Origin: Engelhardtia mirabilis
GTDB taxonomy: Bacteria; Planctomycetota; UBA1135; GCA-002686595
NCBI GenBank assembly: GCA_007751255.1
Contig: CP036296.1
Location: forward strand, 496,001 to 560,000
Length of the DNA stretch: 64,000 nucleotides
Direction: 5' to 3'
The position numbers were made by a program, and so were the translations under genes. The notes under the pieces were generated by a model. It searched no databases. It was not told the DNA's origin and was given only the letters and a program-made list of their open reading frames with translations. Below, in pieces: positions 1 through 9,705 of the stretch; positions within the stretch are counted from its first letter, which is position 1, and every line of letters begins with the position of its first letter.

Positions 1-1589
1 CCGGGCTGTTCCGCGGCGGCCAGGTGGTGCGTGATGCGCCAGGCGTGGTAGGTCGTGCGGTGCAGCCAGCGCAGGGCGTCGAGGCGGCGAATGACCTGGT
101 CGAACTCGACTTCGGGGTCGGGGATCGTGGCCAGCATGCGCTCGCGGTAGGGGTGACGCTCGGCGCGGATCTGATCGCGGGCATCGACCAGTTGCAGCTC
201 GCCAGCCGCCTTGTCGCCCGCGCGCATGGCCTTGGCCGAGCTCTGGAGGGCCCGCACCTCGACCGACGACAACTCGCGCAGCCGCTCGTCCTGGCGCAGC
301 GTGCCGAGCCGCTCGCGGTCGAGGCAGCGCTCCGCCAGGCGGTCCAGGTGGTCGATCACGTGCATCGAGGACAGGAAGTAGCGCTGGGCGTCCGCGCTCA
401 TCTCGACGCCCACGATCTCGTCGGCGAAGTGACGCGCCCCGGTGAGGCCGCGCCCCACGCGCTCCAGGCGATCGGGATCGACCAGGGGCTTGGACTTGCC
501 GTCGAGCGCTCGCGCGAGTGCCTCGAAGAGATCCGCGGAGAGGTCGCGCACCACACCGAGCAGGGTCATCGCCGCCACCGTCGACTCGCGCGCCAGGCGC
601 GGGTCCAGCCGATCGGAGGGGTCCGAGCTGGCGTCCGACTCGGGGACCAGACGACTCATCAGGCGCGCGAACTGGCGCGTGAAGGGCAGCACCACGATCA
701 GACCCAAGGCGTTGAAGGCCGTGTGGAAGCCGACCAGGACCAGCGGCCCGTGGGCGAGCGCGCCGCCGGGCACCAGGTGATCGATCGCCCAGAGGTAGGG
801 CTCCAGCAGGAAGTAGGCGGCCACGCCGGTCATCAGGTTGTAGACCACGTGGGAGTAGCCCGTGCGCCGCGTGGCGGCCGAGCGGCCGATGGTCGCGATC
901 GCCGTGGTCGAGGTGGTGCCCACGTCCATCCCGATCACCATCGCGGCTCCCTGGGCCAGGCTGATCGCGCCCCCGTCGAGGGCTGTCAGGGCCATGGCCA
1001 TCCCCGCGCTCGACGATTGAGTCACCAGGGTCAGCACGATGCCGATGCCGACCAGCAGGGCTCGACCCAGGTAGCTGTCGTCAGGGAAGTTCGCCGGCGT
1101 GATCCGTCCCTCGAAGCCCGCCATGCCCGTTTGCATGGCGTCGAGACCCATGAAGATCAGGGCAAAGCCCGCCAGGGCCCAGCCCATGTGGGCCCAGTGC
1201 CCCCGCCCGAACAGGCGCAGCAGCACGCCTAGCATCAGGAGCGGCTGCACGATCTGCTCGATGTCCAGCTCGAATCCGAGCAGGGCCACCATCCAACTGG
1301 TGAGCGTCGTGCCGACGTTGGCGCCGAACAGGATCCCGAGCGCCTGTGGGAAGGCGAGGGCGCCGGCGCTCACCAGGCCCACCGTTGCGACGGTGGTGAC
1401 GCTCGACGACTGGAGCACCGCGGTGACCAGCGCTCCCGTCACGGCGCCGCTGGTCGGGCTCTTCGTGAAGCGGAACAGCGCCCGGTGCAGCGCGTCACCG
1501 GCGAACTGGCGCAGCCCCTCGGTGAGCACCAACAGGCCCAGGAGGAACAGTGCCAGCCCTCCGACCGCCGCGAGCACCTGGTGGATCAT
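1..1589 (-). CDS. Na/Pi cotransporter family protein with PhoU-like C-terminal region (partial)
   Basis: Sodium-coupled phosphate uptake protein of the NptA/COG1283 type, acting in the inner membrane. Read from ATG at 1589 the frame stays open to the window edge (529 complete codons), so the 3' end is missing. Two copies of the family hallmark QSSS are visible, near residues 60-63 (QSSSVTTVATVG) and 191-194 (QSSSAGMAMA), each in a hydrophobic repeat with Gly-Thr-Thr motifs (GANVGTT, GMDVGTT), as expected for the inverted-repeat transporter fold. After about residue 290 the sequence turns charged and helical (His-Asp-Arg rich), matching the PhoU-like cytoplasmic helical tail of the family. No convincing Shine-Dalgarno precedes the ATG. 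The function is a family-level call; the substrate is not proven by sequence. Confidence 0.9.
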   Translation of the reverse strand, partial: MIHQVLAAVGGLALFLLGLLVLTEGLRQFAGDALHRALFRFTKSPTSGAVTGALVTAVLQSSSVTTVATVGLVSAGALAFPQALGILFGANVGTTLTSWMVALLGFELDIEQIVQPLLMLGVLLRLFGRGHWAHMGWALAGFALIFMGLDAMQTGMAGFEGRITPANFPDDSYLGRALLVGIGIVLTLVTQSSSAGMAMALTALDGGAISLAQGAAMVIGMDVGTTSTTAIATIGRSAATRRTGYSHVVYNLMTGVAAYFLLEPYLWAIDHLVPGGALAHGPLVLVGFHTAFNALGLIVVLPFTRQFARLMSRLVPESDASSDPSDRLDPRLARESTVAAMTLLGVVRDLSADLFEALARALDGKSKPLVDPDRLERVGRGLTGARHFADEIVGVEMSADAQRYFLSSMHVIDHLDRLAERCLDRERLGTLRQDERLRELSSVEVRALQSSAKAMRAGDKAAGELQLVDARDQIRAERHPYRERMLATIPDPEVEFDQVIRRLDALRWLHRTTYHAWRITHHLAAAEQP

Positions 1590-1826
1590 TGCCAGGGTGT
1601 CTCACACCACACCGGGAGTTGTCGACGGGCCGATCCCCGAGAATCCGGAACCGCCCCGCCCTCGGCCGGTCACGGGTGCGCGCAGCCGCCCGGTCCGACT
1701 CAGGGAGTCGTGGGCACCAGACCGCCGCTGGCGGCGGGATTCCGTGCTGCGGCGCGACCTTCGACCGCGTTGTGGCCCGCGGTTGCCGCGCCGATGATCC
1801 GGGGCGCCAGGACGGGCGGCCGCCGC

Positions 1827-3281
1827 TCAGAGCAGCGGTCCGACGAGCCGCGCGGCGTTCTCGGTGAAGCGCCGCACGGCGCCCCGCTCGCGCCAGGTCT
1901 CGGGATCGAGTAGTTCGGACTGGGCCAGGTACCGCTGCTGTAGCGCTGACAGCTTGCGCGTGAAGCCCTCGTCGTAGACGAACAGGGAGATCTCGAAGTT
2001 GAGCCACAGACTCCGCATGTCGAGGTTGACCGACCCGAAGATGCTGAAGGCACCGTCGACGGTGACGCTCTTGGTGTGCAGCAGCCCACCTTCGAACAGG
2101 GCGATGCGCACGCCGGACGCCATCAGCTCGCCGAATTGGGCCACGCTCGCGTAGCGCACCAAGACGGAGTCGTTCCGGGCCGGGACGATCAGCGTGACCT
2201 CCAGCCCGCGCTGGGCCGCGGTCAGGAGCGCGGTCAAGACCGCTTCGTCGGGAACGAAGTAGGGCGTGGTCATGACCAGCTCGCGTTGCGCGGCGTAGAT
2301 CGCCGACAGCAGCAACTGGTGCAGGGCTTCGGGGCGCAGACCGGGGCCGGTGGGGATTACCTGCACGGTGAGGCTATCGGTCCCCTCGTCCGGCGGGTTG
2401 GAGTCCTCCAGGCTCGGCGCCTCCAGGGGGCGCTCGGTCTCCACGGACCAGTCCAGGGCGAAGACCCCGTCCATGGCCGCCGCCGCCGGCCCGGTCACGC
2501 GCGCGATCGCATCGACCCATTCCCCTACGCCGGCGTCCTGCCGGAAGAAGCGTGGGTCGACCAGGTTCTGGCTGCCCGTGTAGGCGATGGCGTCGTCGAT
2601 CACGACGATCTTGCGGTGGTTGCGGAGGTCGCGGCGGACGAAGAAAGAGCGCAGGGGTCCGGTCGGAAGGGCCGCGCGCAGGTCGACGCCCGCCGCGCGC
2701 AGGCGCCGCGCCGAGGCCGAGACGAGAAACGCCTCGCTGCCGACACCGTCCGCCAGGGCGCGGCACTGCACCCCCCGCTCGGCGGCGCGCACCAGGGCTT
2801 CGACCACGTCCGCGGTGCGACCGCCCTCGTGCCAGATGTAGAAGCACAGGTGGCAGTGGTGGCGAGCTGCGTCGATGTCGGCCACCAGGGCGTCGAAGAC
2901 GGCCTGGAAGTCGTCGATCAGTTCCATGTGGTTGCCGGCCTGGGCAGGGAAGCGCAGGATCGCTTGGGCCTGGCGCCGGATCGGATCGAGGTGTGCCGGT
3001 ACGGCCGCGCGCAGGACGGTATGGCGCCCGGCGAGTTGGTCGAGCCAGGCTCCGATCGCCGGCAGGTCGGCTGCGATCCGCCGGCCGCGCGCGCGCCCGA
3101 GACGACGCTCGCCCACCAGTAGGTAGAACACGGCTCCGGCGAAGGGCGCGCTGGCGATCACCGCGATCCAGGCCATGGAGGTGCCCGCGGGTCGTCGCAG
3201 CATGATCACGCGCACGATCAGCGCGGCCACGAACGCCCAGTGGAGTCCGAACAGGGTGGCGCTGATGAGTTGGGGACTCAT
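1827..3281 (-). CDS. cls: cardiolipin synthase (phospholipase D superfamily)
   Basis: Condenses phosphatidylglycerol-type substrates into cardiolipin at the inner membrane. The 484-residue length is usual for bacterial Cls. Two N-terminal membrane segments (about 8-28 and 36-56) precede two phospholipase D HKD motifs: HRKIVVID (His222, Lys224, Asp229) followed by YTGSQNL, and HTKSVTVD (His402, Lys404, Asp409) followed by FGSVNLDMRS. The ATG at 3281 was chosen because it gives the canonical hydrophobic N-terminus and overlaps the stop of the upstream VTT gene as ATGA, which suggests translational coupling. The open frame extends further upstream, but that part only shadows the VTT gene. Confidence 0.94.
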   Translation of the reverse strand: MSPQLISATLFGLHWAFVAALIVRVIMLRRPAGTSMAWIAVIASAPFAGAVFYLLVGERRLGRARGRRIAADLPAIGAWLDQLAGRHTVLRAAVPAHLDPIRRQAQAILRFPAQAGNHMELIDDFQAVFDALVADIDAARHHCHLCFYIWHEGGRTADVVEALVRAAERGVQCRALADGVGSEAFLVSASARRLRAAGVDLRAALPTGPLRSFFVRRDLRNHRKIVVIDDAIAYTGSQNLVDPRFFRQDAGVGEWVDAIARVTGPAAAAMDGVFALDWSVETERPLEAPSLEDSNPPDEGTDSLTVQVIPTGPGLRPEALHQLLLSAIYAAQRELVMTTPYFVPDEAVLTALLTAAQRGLEVTLIVPARNDSVLVRYASVAQFGELMASGVRIALFEGGLLHTKSVTVDGAFSIFGSVNLDMRSLWLNFEISLFVYDEGFTRKLSALQQRYLAQSELLDPETWRERGAVRRFTENAARLVGPLL

Positions 3282-4036
3282 GGGGTCGGCGGCGGACCGG
3301 CGTCGTCCAGCGCCCGTTGTACGGCCCGGCGGGCGATTCTCGAGAAGACCACCACGGCAGCGATCGCGGCCAGTGCCCCGAGCGCCACGAGCAGATCGCG
3401 TGTGCGGCCCGCGCTCCCGCCGCCGGCCATGCGCGCCAGCCGAACTCCGGCAGCGCCGAGCCACAGCTCGAGGGCCAGGTGGGGGATCAGGGCCAGGCAA
3501 GCGACGATGAAGCCTCGGATGGCCACTCCGGCGGCGCCCAGCAGGTAGCTCACGAGCGCCGGGTTCAAGGGGGCCAGCCGGAGCAGGACCTGGAGTCGGA
3601 GCTCGTCGTGGCCGAGGGCGCGCCGGATGGCGGCTGCCTTGGGGCGCGCCAGGACGAGGCGCTCGATCGGGCCCTGCAGCAGGTGGCGCGCCAGGAAGTA
3701 CTGCAGCGTGTTGGCGAGCAACGAGCCCGTGAGCGCCGCCGCGAAGCCCTCGCCGACCCCGAACAGCGCGCCGCCCACGAGGCACAGCACCGACTCCGGC
3801 ACCAGCAGGGTCGAGCCGACCACGAAGAGCAGGACGAACAGAGCCGGTCCAGTCGCTCCGAGGCCGGCGATCCAGGTTTCGAGCTGATCCAGGTGGTGGC
3901 TGACCTCGCTACCCGCGGCGATCACGGCGACCGATGCCAGGCCCGCGCAGACCAGGAGCGCGATGTGACGTGCCCCCGCGCCTCCGGGCGGCGCGGGGGG
4001 TCGGGGTCCTCGTGGCAGTGTTTGGTAGGAGGGCAC
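3278..4036 (-). CDS. TVP38/TMEM64 (VTT/DedA-like) membrane protein
   Basis: Predicted inner-membrane protein of the VTT (SNARE-associated Golgi/DedA-like) superfamily, 252 residues. Hydrophobic segments sit near 25-42, 60-80, 85-105 and 155-200, with the family-type sequence LLVPESVLCLVGGALFG and a later APLNPALVSYLLGAAG loop (R-x-x-P/L-x-N-P region). Proteins of this superfamily are linked to lipid scrambling or undecaprenyl-phosphate recycling; the role here is inferred. The start is GTG at 4036, and no ATG lies between it and the first membrane segment. The stop overlaps the cls start (ATGA), so the two probably form an operon acting on membrane lipids. Confidence 0.82.
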   Translation of the reverse strand: MPSYQTLPRGPRPPAPPGGAGARHIALLVCAGLASVAVIAAGSEVSHHLDQLETWIAGLGATGPALFVLLFVVGSTLLVPESVLCLVGGALFGVGEGFAAALTGSLLANTLQYFLARHLLQGPIERLVLARPKAAAIRRALGHDELRLQVLLRLAPLNPALVSYLLGAAGVAIRGFIVACLALIPHLALELWLGAAGVRLARMAGGGSAGRTRDLLVALGALAAIAAVVVFSRIARRAVQRALDDAGPPPTP

Positions 4037-4135
4037 GTCGGTACTCGGCCTCGGACGAGCGGCAGGCCTGCGCCCGTTCCGTTGCCCGCGGAGCTTCGAG
4101 CCGGACCCGGATCGCTGGCCCGCGCCCCGGCCAGC

Positions 4136-5500
4136 CTAGAATTCGCCCTTGTAGACCGTTCCCGCCTTCATCACGAAGGGCACGTCCTGGAGGGCGGTGA
4201 GGTCCTGCAGTGGGTTGGCGCGGACCGCGATGATGTCGGCCAACTTGCCGGGCTCGAGCGTGCCGACTTGATCGCCGATGCCGCACAGGTCCGCCGCGTT
4301 GACCGTGGCGCTGACCAGGCAGTCGGCCGGGGTGACTCCCGCCTCGTGCATGTACACGAACTCGAGGGCGTTGGTTCCGTGGGCGCCGACCCCGACGTCG
4401 GTGCCGAAGGCCAGCTTGACTCCTCCGCGGTAGGCGCGGCCCAGGGCGGCCTGCATCAGCGGTCCGACGGCAGCAGCCTTGGAGCGGATCTCCGGCGGGT
4501 AGTAGCCGTCGACCTGCGCCTTCTCGACCACGTACTTGCCGGCGTGAATCGTGGGCACCAGGTAGGCGCCGGTCTCGACGAACAGCGCGATGGCCTCGTC
4601 GTCCAGGTAGGTGCCGTGCTCGATCGACGAGACGCCCGCACGGAGCGCTGACTTGATGCCGTCGGCGCCGTGGGCATGGGCTGCGACCTTGCGACCCATG
4701 CGGTTCGCCGCTTCGACGATGGCGTCCAGCTCGTCCTGGAAGAACTGCTGGTCGACCCCGGCCGCGGTCATCGAAAGCACCCCGCCGGTGGCCGTGATCT
4801 TGATCAGGTCGACACCCTCGCGGACCCGTGCTCGCACGGCCTTGCGAACCTCGTCCGGTCCATCGGCGGTCATCGTCTCCGGGCCGCGCTCGGGGCGCAG
4901 GACGGGAGAGATGGAGTTGGTCCAATCCCCGTGGCCGCCGGTGACGGTGACCGAGGGACCCGAGACCAGCATCCGAGGGCCTGGAATCATGCCCGAGGCG
5001 ATTCGATCGCGCAGGGCCAGACCGGTCGAGCCCTGGGAGCCCACGTTGCGAACGGTCGTGAAGCCGGCCATCAGCGTGCGTTCGGCGTAGACGACACCGT
5101 CGATGGCCGCGTGGGCCTCGGTCTCCTGCAGGGTCCGACGAATGCGTTCCTGGACGGGCACCGATTGCCCGGTGAGGTGCGTGTGGCAATCGATCAGGCC
5201 AGGTAGCACGAAGGCGTCGCGCAGGTCGATCACGTCGACCGGGGTGGCGGCCCCATCGATCTCGGTCACGTAGCCCTCGCGCACGTCGACGATGCGGTCG
5301 CCGCGCACCACGACCGTCATCCGACGCAGAGGCTCCTGGCCCGGCACGGCCAACAGGCCGCCGCAATGCAGGACTTTCGTACTTGCCGTCTCGACTTGCG
5401 ACGCGGCTGGAGGGGCGATAGGGCGTGTCTCGAGCCAGGATCCGGAGCTACCTGAGAACAGCGCGGCGACGAGGGCACAGGCGGCGATCGATTCGAACAT
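4136..5500 (-). CDS. secreted metal-dependent amidohydrolase (imidazolonepropionase-like)
   Basis: Metal-dependent hydrolase of the COG1228 type, 454 residues, probably acting on cyclic amides or dipeptides outside the cytoplasm. A hydrophobic leader (residues 3-17) is followed by the beta-sandwich part and the TIM barrel. The metal ligands are visible: His106/His108 (DCHTHL), a candidate carboxylated Lys234 (DLIKITATGG), His275 (AAHAHG), His295 (SSIEHGTYLD) and Asp368 (FGTDVG). The C-terminal GTLEPGKLADIIAV is the classic closing strand of the family. ATG at 5500 was preferred over the upstream in-frame start at 5677 because it begins directly with the signal peptide. Substrate specificity cannot be read from the sequence. 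Confidence 0.9.
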   Translation of the reverse strand: MFESIAACALVAALFSGSSGSWLETRPIAPPAASQVETASTKVLHCGGLLAVPGQEPLRRMTVVVRGDRIVDVREGYVTEIDGAATPVDVIDLRDAFVLPGLIDCHTHLTGQSVPVQERIRRTLQETEAHAAIDGVVYAERTLMAGFTTVRNVGSQGSTGLALRDRIASGMIPGPRMLVSGPSVTVTGGHGDWTNSISPVLRPERGPETMTADGPDEVRKAVRARVREGVDLIKITATGGVLSMTAAGVDQQFFQDELDAIVEAANRMGRKVAAHAHGADGIKSALRAGVSSIEHGTYLDDEAIALFVETGAYLVPTIHAGKYVVEKAQVDGYYPPEIRSKAAAVGPLMQAALGRAYRGGVKLAFGTDVGVGAHGTNALEFVYMHEAGVTPADCLVSATVNAADLCGIGDQVGTLEPGKLADIIAVRANPLQDLTALQDVPFVMKAGTVYKGEF

Positions 5501-5832
5501 GATCGGGATGGCTCGGTTGGGAGGGTGCGGTCCGGGGGCGCTGAGCTGAGTGGAGCAGCCCGAGCGGGCTGGCCGAAGCGTCTCCTTGGATGGAGTTTCG
5601 CTCGACGGAACTCCGCGATCCGCGGAACGCGTGGGCGACGAAGGTCCGACCGCTGGATGGCGAGGCCATTCGGCCATCGAGGTGCGGGGTCAATCGAGCC
5701 TCAGTACTCGATGGAGATTCGATCAAGTGCGGTCTCTCACCGGCAACTGCGGAACGCGAACTTCTTGGAACCAGGCGCCTCCGATGACTCACTGTGTCCA
5801 CGGCCGCACTTGGCCGGGCCCCCACACGATCC
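5501..5832. other. divergent intergenic region
   Basis: 332 bp between divergently transcribed genes (amidohydrolase and endonuclease). It must hold both promoters, but no consensus -35/-10 pair or strong ribosome binding site stands out. Short frames here overlap and lack codon bias. Nothing else was recognised. Confidence 0.4.
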
Positions 5833-8025
5833 ATGAAGCTCACAAACCTGCTGCTCCCCCTCCTGCTCGTGTCCGCTTCCGCGGCGGCCCAAGCTCCCCC
5901 CGGCTACTACGATCCGGTCGACTCGACCACGACTCAGACCCTGCGAGCGTCGTTGCACGAAGTCATCGACGACCACCAGAGGTTCCCGTACACCTCGTCC
6001 AGCACGGACACCTGGAACATCATCGAGGTCGCAGACGAGGATCCGAACAACGCCTCGCGCGTCTTGGATGTCTACAAGAACGCGAGCTATGCCAAGTTCG
6101 GTGGCGGCAACAGCTTCTACAACCGCGAGCACTCCTGGCCCAAGTCCTACGGCTTCCCCAACGACGGCTCCACCAACTACCCCTACACCGACTGCCACCA
6201 CCTCTTCATCGCCGACTCGAGCTACAACAGCTCGCGCTCGAACAAGCCCTACCGGGACTCCTCCGCATCAGCTAGCGAGAAGCCGACCGAGCTCAACAAC
6301 GGCAAGGGCGGTGGCACCGGGGTCTTCCCGGGCAACTCGAACTGGACCGCTGGCTCGGGCACGACCGGTGAGTGGCAGACCTGGCGCGATCGTCGGGGCG
6401 ACGTGGCTCGCGCGCTGATGTACCTGGATGTGCGCTACGAAGGCGGGATCCACGGCATTACCGGCGTGGCAGAGCCCGACCTGATCCTGACGGACAACGA
6501 GTCGCTGATCGCGGCCTCGAACACCGGATCGAATGAGAGTGTGGCCTACATGGGCCTTCTGTCGACCCTGCTGGCCTGGCACGCAGCGGATCCGGTGGAC
6601 GCGGTCGAGATGGCTCGCAACGACGCTGTCTACGGTTTCCAGGGCAACCGCAACCCCTTCATCGACCATCCGGAGTGGGTGGATTGCATCTTCAGCGGGA
6701 CCTGCGGTGGCGGCGGTGTCGGCGGCGGAAGCGCGATCGCGTGGATCAATGAGCTGCACTACGACAACACGAGCAGCGATGTGAATGAAGGCGTCGAGGT
6801 CGCCGGCACGGCCGGGCTCGACCTGAGCGGCTGGAGCATCGTCGCCTACAACGGCAATGGAGGTGCGTCCTACGGAACGACGAGCCTGTTCGGGACCCTG
6901 GCGGACCAGGAGGGCGGACTGGGCACGGCTTGGTTCGCGATCAGCGGGCTGCAGAACGGCGCGCCCGACGGCGTGGCGCTCGTCGACGACGCTGGCGCCC
7001 TGGTGCAGTTCCTCAGCTACGAAGGCAGCTTCGCGGGGACCAACGGTGCCGCATCGGGAGTCAACAGCACGGACATTGGCGTAGCCGAGACAACCAGCAC
7101 GCCGGTGGGCTGGTCGCTGCAGTTGGGCGGCACGGGAGGCGGCTACGGGTCGTTCACCTGGGAAGCGGCCGCGCCGGCGACGCCGGGTCAGCCGAACGGA
7201 GCCCAGAGTTTCTCGGGTGGGGGCGGTCCTCCGCCGGACACGACTCCCCCGGCCGCCCCCAGCGGGCTGGTGGCGAGTGCGGGCAATGGCGTGGTGGACC
7301 TGGACTGGTCGGACAACGGCGAGGGTGATCTCGATGGCTATCTGATCTATCGCAGTACCTCCGCGGGAGGCCCATTCAGCGCGCTGAACGTCGCCCCCCA
7401 GGGATCCAGCGCCTACTCCGACGCCACGGTCAGCAACGGCACCACCTACTGGTACCGAGTGACCGCCGCGGACCTGGTGGGCAACGAGAGTGGGGCGAGC
7501 TCGACGGAGAGCGCGACGCCCAGCGCGCCGCCGGCGGCAGCCCTTTGGATCAACGAGCTGCACTACGACGACTCGGGGACGGACGCCAATGAGGGCGTCG
7601 AGTTGGCCGGCACGGCCGGCCTCGATCTGTCGGGTTGGACGGTGGTGGCCTACAACGGAAACGGTGGCGGGTCCTACAAGACCGTCAATGCAACGGGGAC
7701 CCTGACCAACCAGCAGGGCGGGTTCGGGACCCGTTGGATCGCGATCTCGGGCTTGCAGAACGGTGCTCCGGACGGAGTCGCCCTTGTGGCGCCGGATGGA
7801 ACCGTGACGCAGTTCCTCAGCTACGAGGGCACGCTGGTGGCGACGTCGGGCCCGGCGAGCGGGATGACTTCGACCGACATCGGCGTCTCGGAGACCAGCG
7901 GCACGCCGGATGGTCAGGCGCTCCAACTGATCGGTAGCGGCTCGGCCTACGAGGACTTCAGTTGGTCAGGTCCGAGTGGGCACTCTCGGGGCTCGGTCAA
8001 CGGCGGGCAGGTACTGGGTAGCTGA
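5833..8025 (+). CDS. secreted endonuclease I with two lamin-tail-like domains and a fibronectin III domain
   Basis: Secreted or surface nuclease of 730 residues. A signal peptide (residues 1-19, cleavage near ASAAAQ) is followed by an endonuclease I (EndA/NucM) domain at about 25-290, with the active-site segments NREHSWPKS (98-105) and DCHHLF (120-125). Then come two near-identical blocks (about 302-450 and 570-726), each beginning WINELHYD and containing GLDLSGW, YNGNGG, ISGLQNGAPDGVAL and QFLSYEG. These resemble the lamin-tail-like modules found on extracellular nucleases. A fibronectin III domain (about 470-564) lies between them. ATG at 5833 is chosen because it begins the signal peptide. 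The likely role is degradation of extracellular DNA for nutrients. Confidence 0.92.
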   Translation: MKLTNLLLPLLLVSASAAAQAPPGYYDPVDSTTTQTLRASLHEVIDDHQRFPYTSSSTDTWNIIEVADEDPNNASRVLDVYKNASYAKFGGGNSFYNREHSWPKSYGFPNDGSTNYPYTDCHHLFIADSSYNSSRSNKPYRDSSASASEKPTELNNGKGGGTGVFPGNSNWTAGSGTTGEWQTWRDRRGDVARALMYLDVRYEGGIHGITGVAEPDLILTDNESLIAASNTGSNESVAYMGLLSTLLAWHAADPVDAVEMARNDAVYGFQGNRNPFIDHPEWVDCIFSGTCGGGGVGGGSAIAWINELHYDNTSSDVNEGVEVAGTAGLDLSGWSIVAYNGNGGASYGTTSLFGTLADQEGGLGTAWFAISGLQNGAPDGVALVDDAGALVQFLSYEGSFAGTNGAASGVNSTDIGVAETTSTPVGWSLQLGGTGGGYGSFTWEAAAPATPGQPNGAQSFSGGGGPPPDTTPPAAPSGLVASAGNGVVDLDWSDNGEGDLDGYLIYRSTSAGGPFSALNVAPQGSSAYSDATVSNGTTYWYRVTAADLVGNESGASSTESATPSAPPAAALWINELHYDDSGTDANEGVELAGTAGLDLSGWTVVAYNGNGGGSYKTVNATGTLTNQQGGFGTRWIAISGLQNGAPDGVALVAPDGTVTQFLSYEGTLVATSGPASGMTSTDIGVSETSGTPDGQALQLIGSGSAYEDFSWSGPSGHSRGSVNGGQVLGS

Positions 8026-8078
8026 CCGGTAGGGACCGCGGTGGCGGGTGGGCGGCGTTCGGAAGGCCCGATCGTCGC

Positions 8079-9464
8079 TCACCCGTCCTTGCCAGGCTGG
8101 CCAGCCGTGGTCGGTCCGTCGCCCAGCGCGGCGATCCAGTTGGCCACTCGACGGGCTGCGTCGGGATCGCCTGCGACCCGCGACTCGATCCGGTCGAGGG
8201 CCGCGCGCAAGCGGGCCTCGGCCGGCGAGTTTCTACGGACCATCCACAGCTCGAAGCGGCGGTCGAGGTCTCCGAGGATCCGCTCGCGAGCTTGCTCGTC
8301 GCCGCCTAGCTTGCCGGCCAACTCGAGTTGGGAGGCGTAGACGTCCTCGGGCGAGGTTGGCTCCCGCCAGGTATGCAGTGCCTCGAGCAGCAGGTCGCGC
8401 TCGTTGTCACCGGCGTCCTTCAGGGCGACCGCGAGCCTCTCACGGGCCGCTGGCGATGCACTGGCCACGAGGCCGCGCGCGGCCGAACGGGCGATCCAGG
8501 GCGCTGCCTCGTCGGAGTCGATGCGATCCAGCAGCCCCGCCAAGCGATCCGTGTACTGCGGAGCGATCAGGGTCTCGATCCCGGCGCGGGCCTCCGCGTT
8601 GCCGGCCAGGGCACCATCGATGGCGAGGTCGGCGTAGGGCTCCGGCGCAGTACGCGCGGCCAGGGCCCAGAGCTCGCAAGCGACTCGGTGCTCGTCCTTG
8701 GCGTCGATCAGCCAGCGGGACAGCTCCTCCGGGTCGCCATCGAACGAGTCCATTGCCGCCAAGGCGAACCAGGTGCGAATTCGTGTCAGGCCCGGAAAGC
8801 CCTCATCCGCGCCGGCGTAGGCCTCGTCCAGCAAGCTCCGAGCAGTGCCTGCAAGCGCCGATTCGCGACCCGCCTGGTCGAGCGCCTTGATCGCTGCCAG
8901 GGACTCTTGCTCGGCGCCGATCGACGTGTCTCGCCGGTCGGTCGCCAGGCCGGCGAGCCAGCCGTCGGATTGCGGGCCCTGACTGCCGGCCCAGCCGCTC
9001 GCGAGAACCAGGGCCACTCGACTCGGATCGCCCCGCTCCAGCGACGCCGCTGCGGCCTCGAGTTGCTGGACCTGCAATCCGCCTTCGAGGACGAGTTCTC
9101 GCAGGGCCGCGAGCACCGCCGGGTCCGGATCCGGGCGCACCAGGTCCAGCTCTGTCCCCAGCTCCGCTCCCAAGGTCGCGATGGCTGCGATCGCCGCCTC
9201 CGCGCGAGCGAGGGCTCCGTGCTCCGGCGGGGTCGCAGCCGAAGTCGCTTGCGATCGGCCTTCCCGCCCGGCTGGAATCGTGGCCAGCTTGCGACTCGGC
9301 TTCGAGGCAAGCAACGAGTGCTGTTCCGCCCGGGTCTCGGCAGTTGACGGTGATCCTCCGACCGCAGCGGCCACGGCCTTACCTCCCGACCGCTCGAGCA
9401 GCATCACCGTCGTGCCCGCCACGAACACGAGGGCCACGGTGAGAATCATCGGTAGGCGGCGCAT
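8079..9464 (-). CDS. membrane-anchored protein of unknown function
   Basis: Not recognised. It is a 461-residue protein with one N-terminal membrane segment (about 5-23) followed by a long Ala/Glu/Leu/Asp/Arg-rich, mostly helical region without long hydrophobic stretches, so it is probably anchored with a periplasmic body. Repeated helix-like segments with Ala-Leu spacing (about 75-430) could be HEAT/TPR-like. Codon use is strongly GC3-rich, like the neighbours, which supports a real gene. It stands alone: convergent with the endonuclease gene and divergent from the metallophosphoesterase at 9706. Confidence 0.75.
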   Translation of the reverse strand: MRRLPMILTVALVFVAGTTVMLLERSGGKAVAAAVGGSPSTAETRAEQHSLLASKPSRKLATIPAGREGRSQATSAATPPEHGALARAEAAIAAIATLGAELGTELDLVRPDPDPAVLAALRELVLEGGLQVQQLEAAAASLERGDPSRVALVLASGWAGSQGPQSDGWLAGLATDRRDTSIGAEQESLAAIKALDQAGRESALAGTARSLLDEAYAGADEGFPGLTRIRTWFALAAMDSFDGDPEELSRWLIDAKDEHRVACELWALAARTAPEPYADLAIDGALAGNAEARAGIETLIAPQYTDRLAGLLDRIDSDEAAPWIARSAARGLVASASPAARERLAVALKDAGDNERDLLLEALHTWREPTSPEDVYASQLELAGKLGGDEQARERILGDLDRRFELWMVRRNSPAEARLRAALDRIESRVAGDPDAARRVANWIAALGDGPTTAGQPGKDG

Positions 9465-9705
9465 CGTGTTCGTCTTCAGGGAGAATTCAGGGGATCGAGG
9501 TGGAGCGTGGGAGCCGTCCGTTCGGACAGCACTCTTCTGACTGGTTCGTGCGGGGGGCTCGTTTGCGCTGGATCATCCCAGAACCGGACACGAGCGTCGA
9601 CGACCATTGGCTTCGGTACCCCATGGACGGTCGGCCTCCTCGATGGTTGCAGGCAATTCCGGTGAAACCTCCGAGCCCCTGGGTCGGTACCGTCCTCCAT
9701 GAGCC

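Noticed and set aside
24-1232. Long plus-strand open frame of 402 codons
   Set aside because: Antisense to the Na/Pi cotransporter, whose minus-strand frame has clear QSSS motifs and membrane helices. The plus frame is low-complexity Arg/Ala/Gly/His sequence, as usual for shadows in GC-rich DNA.
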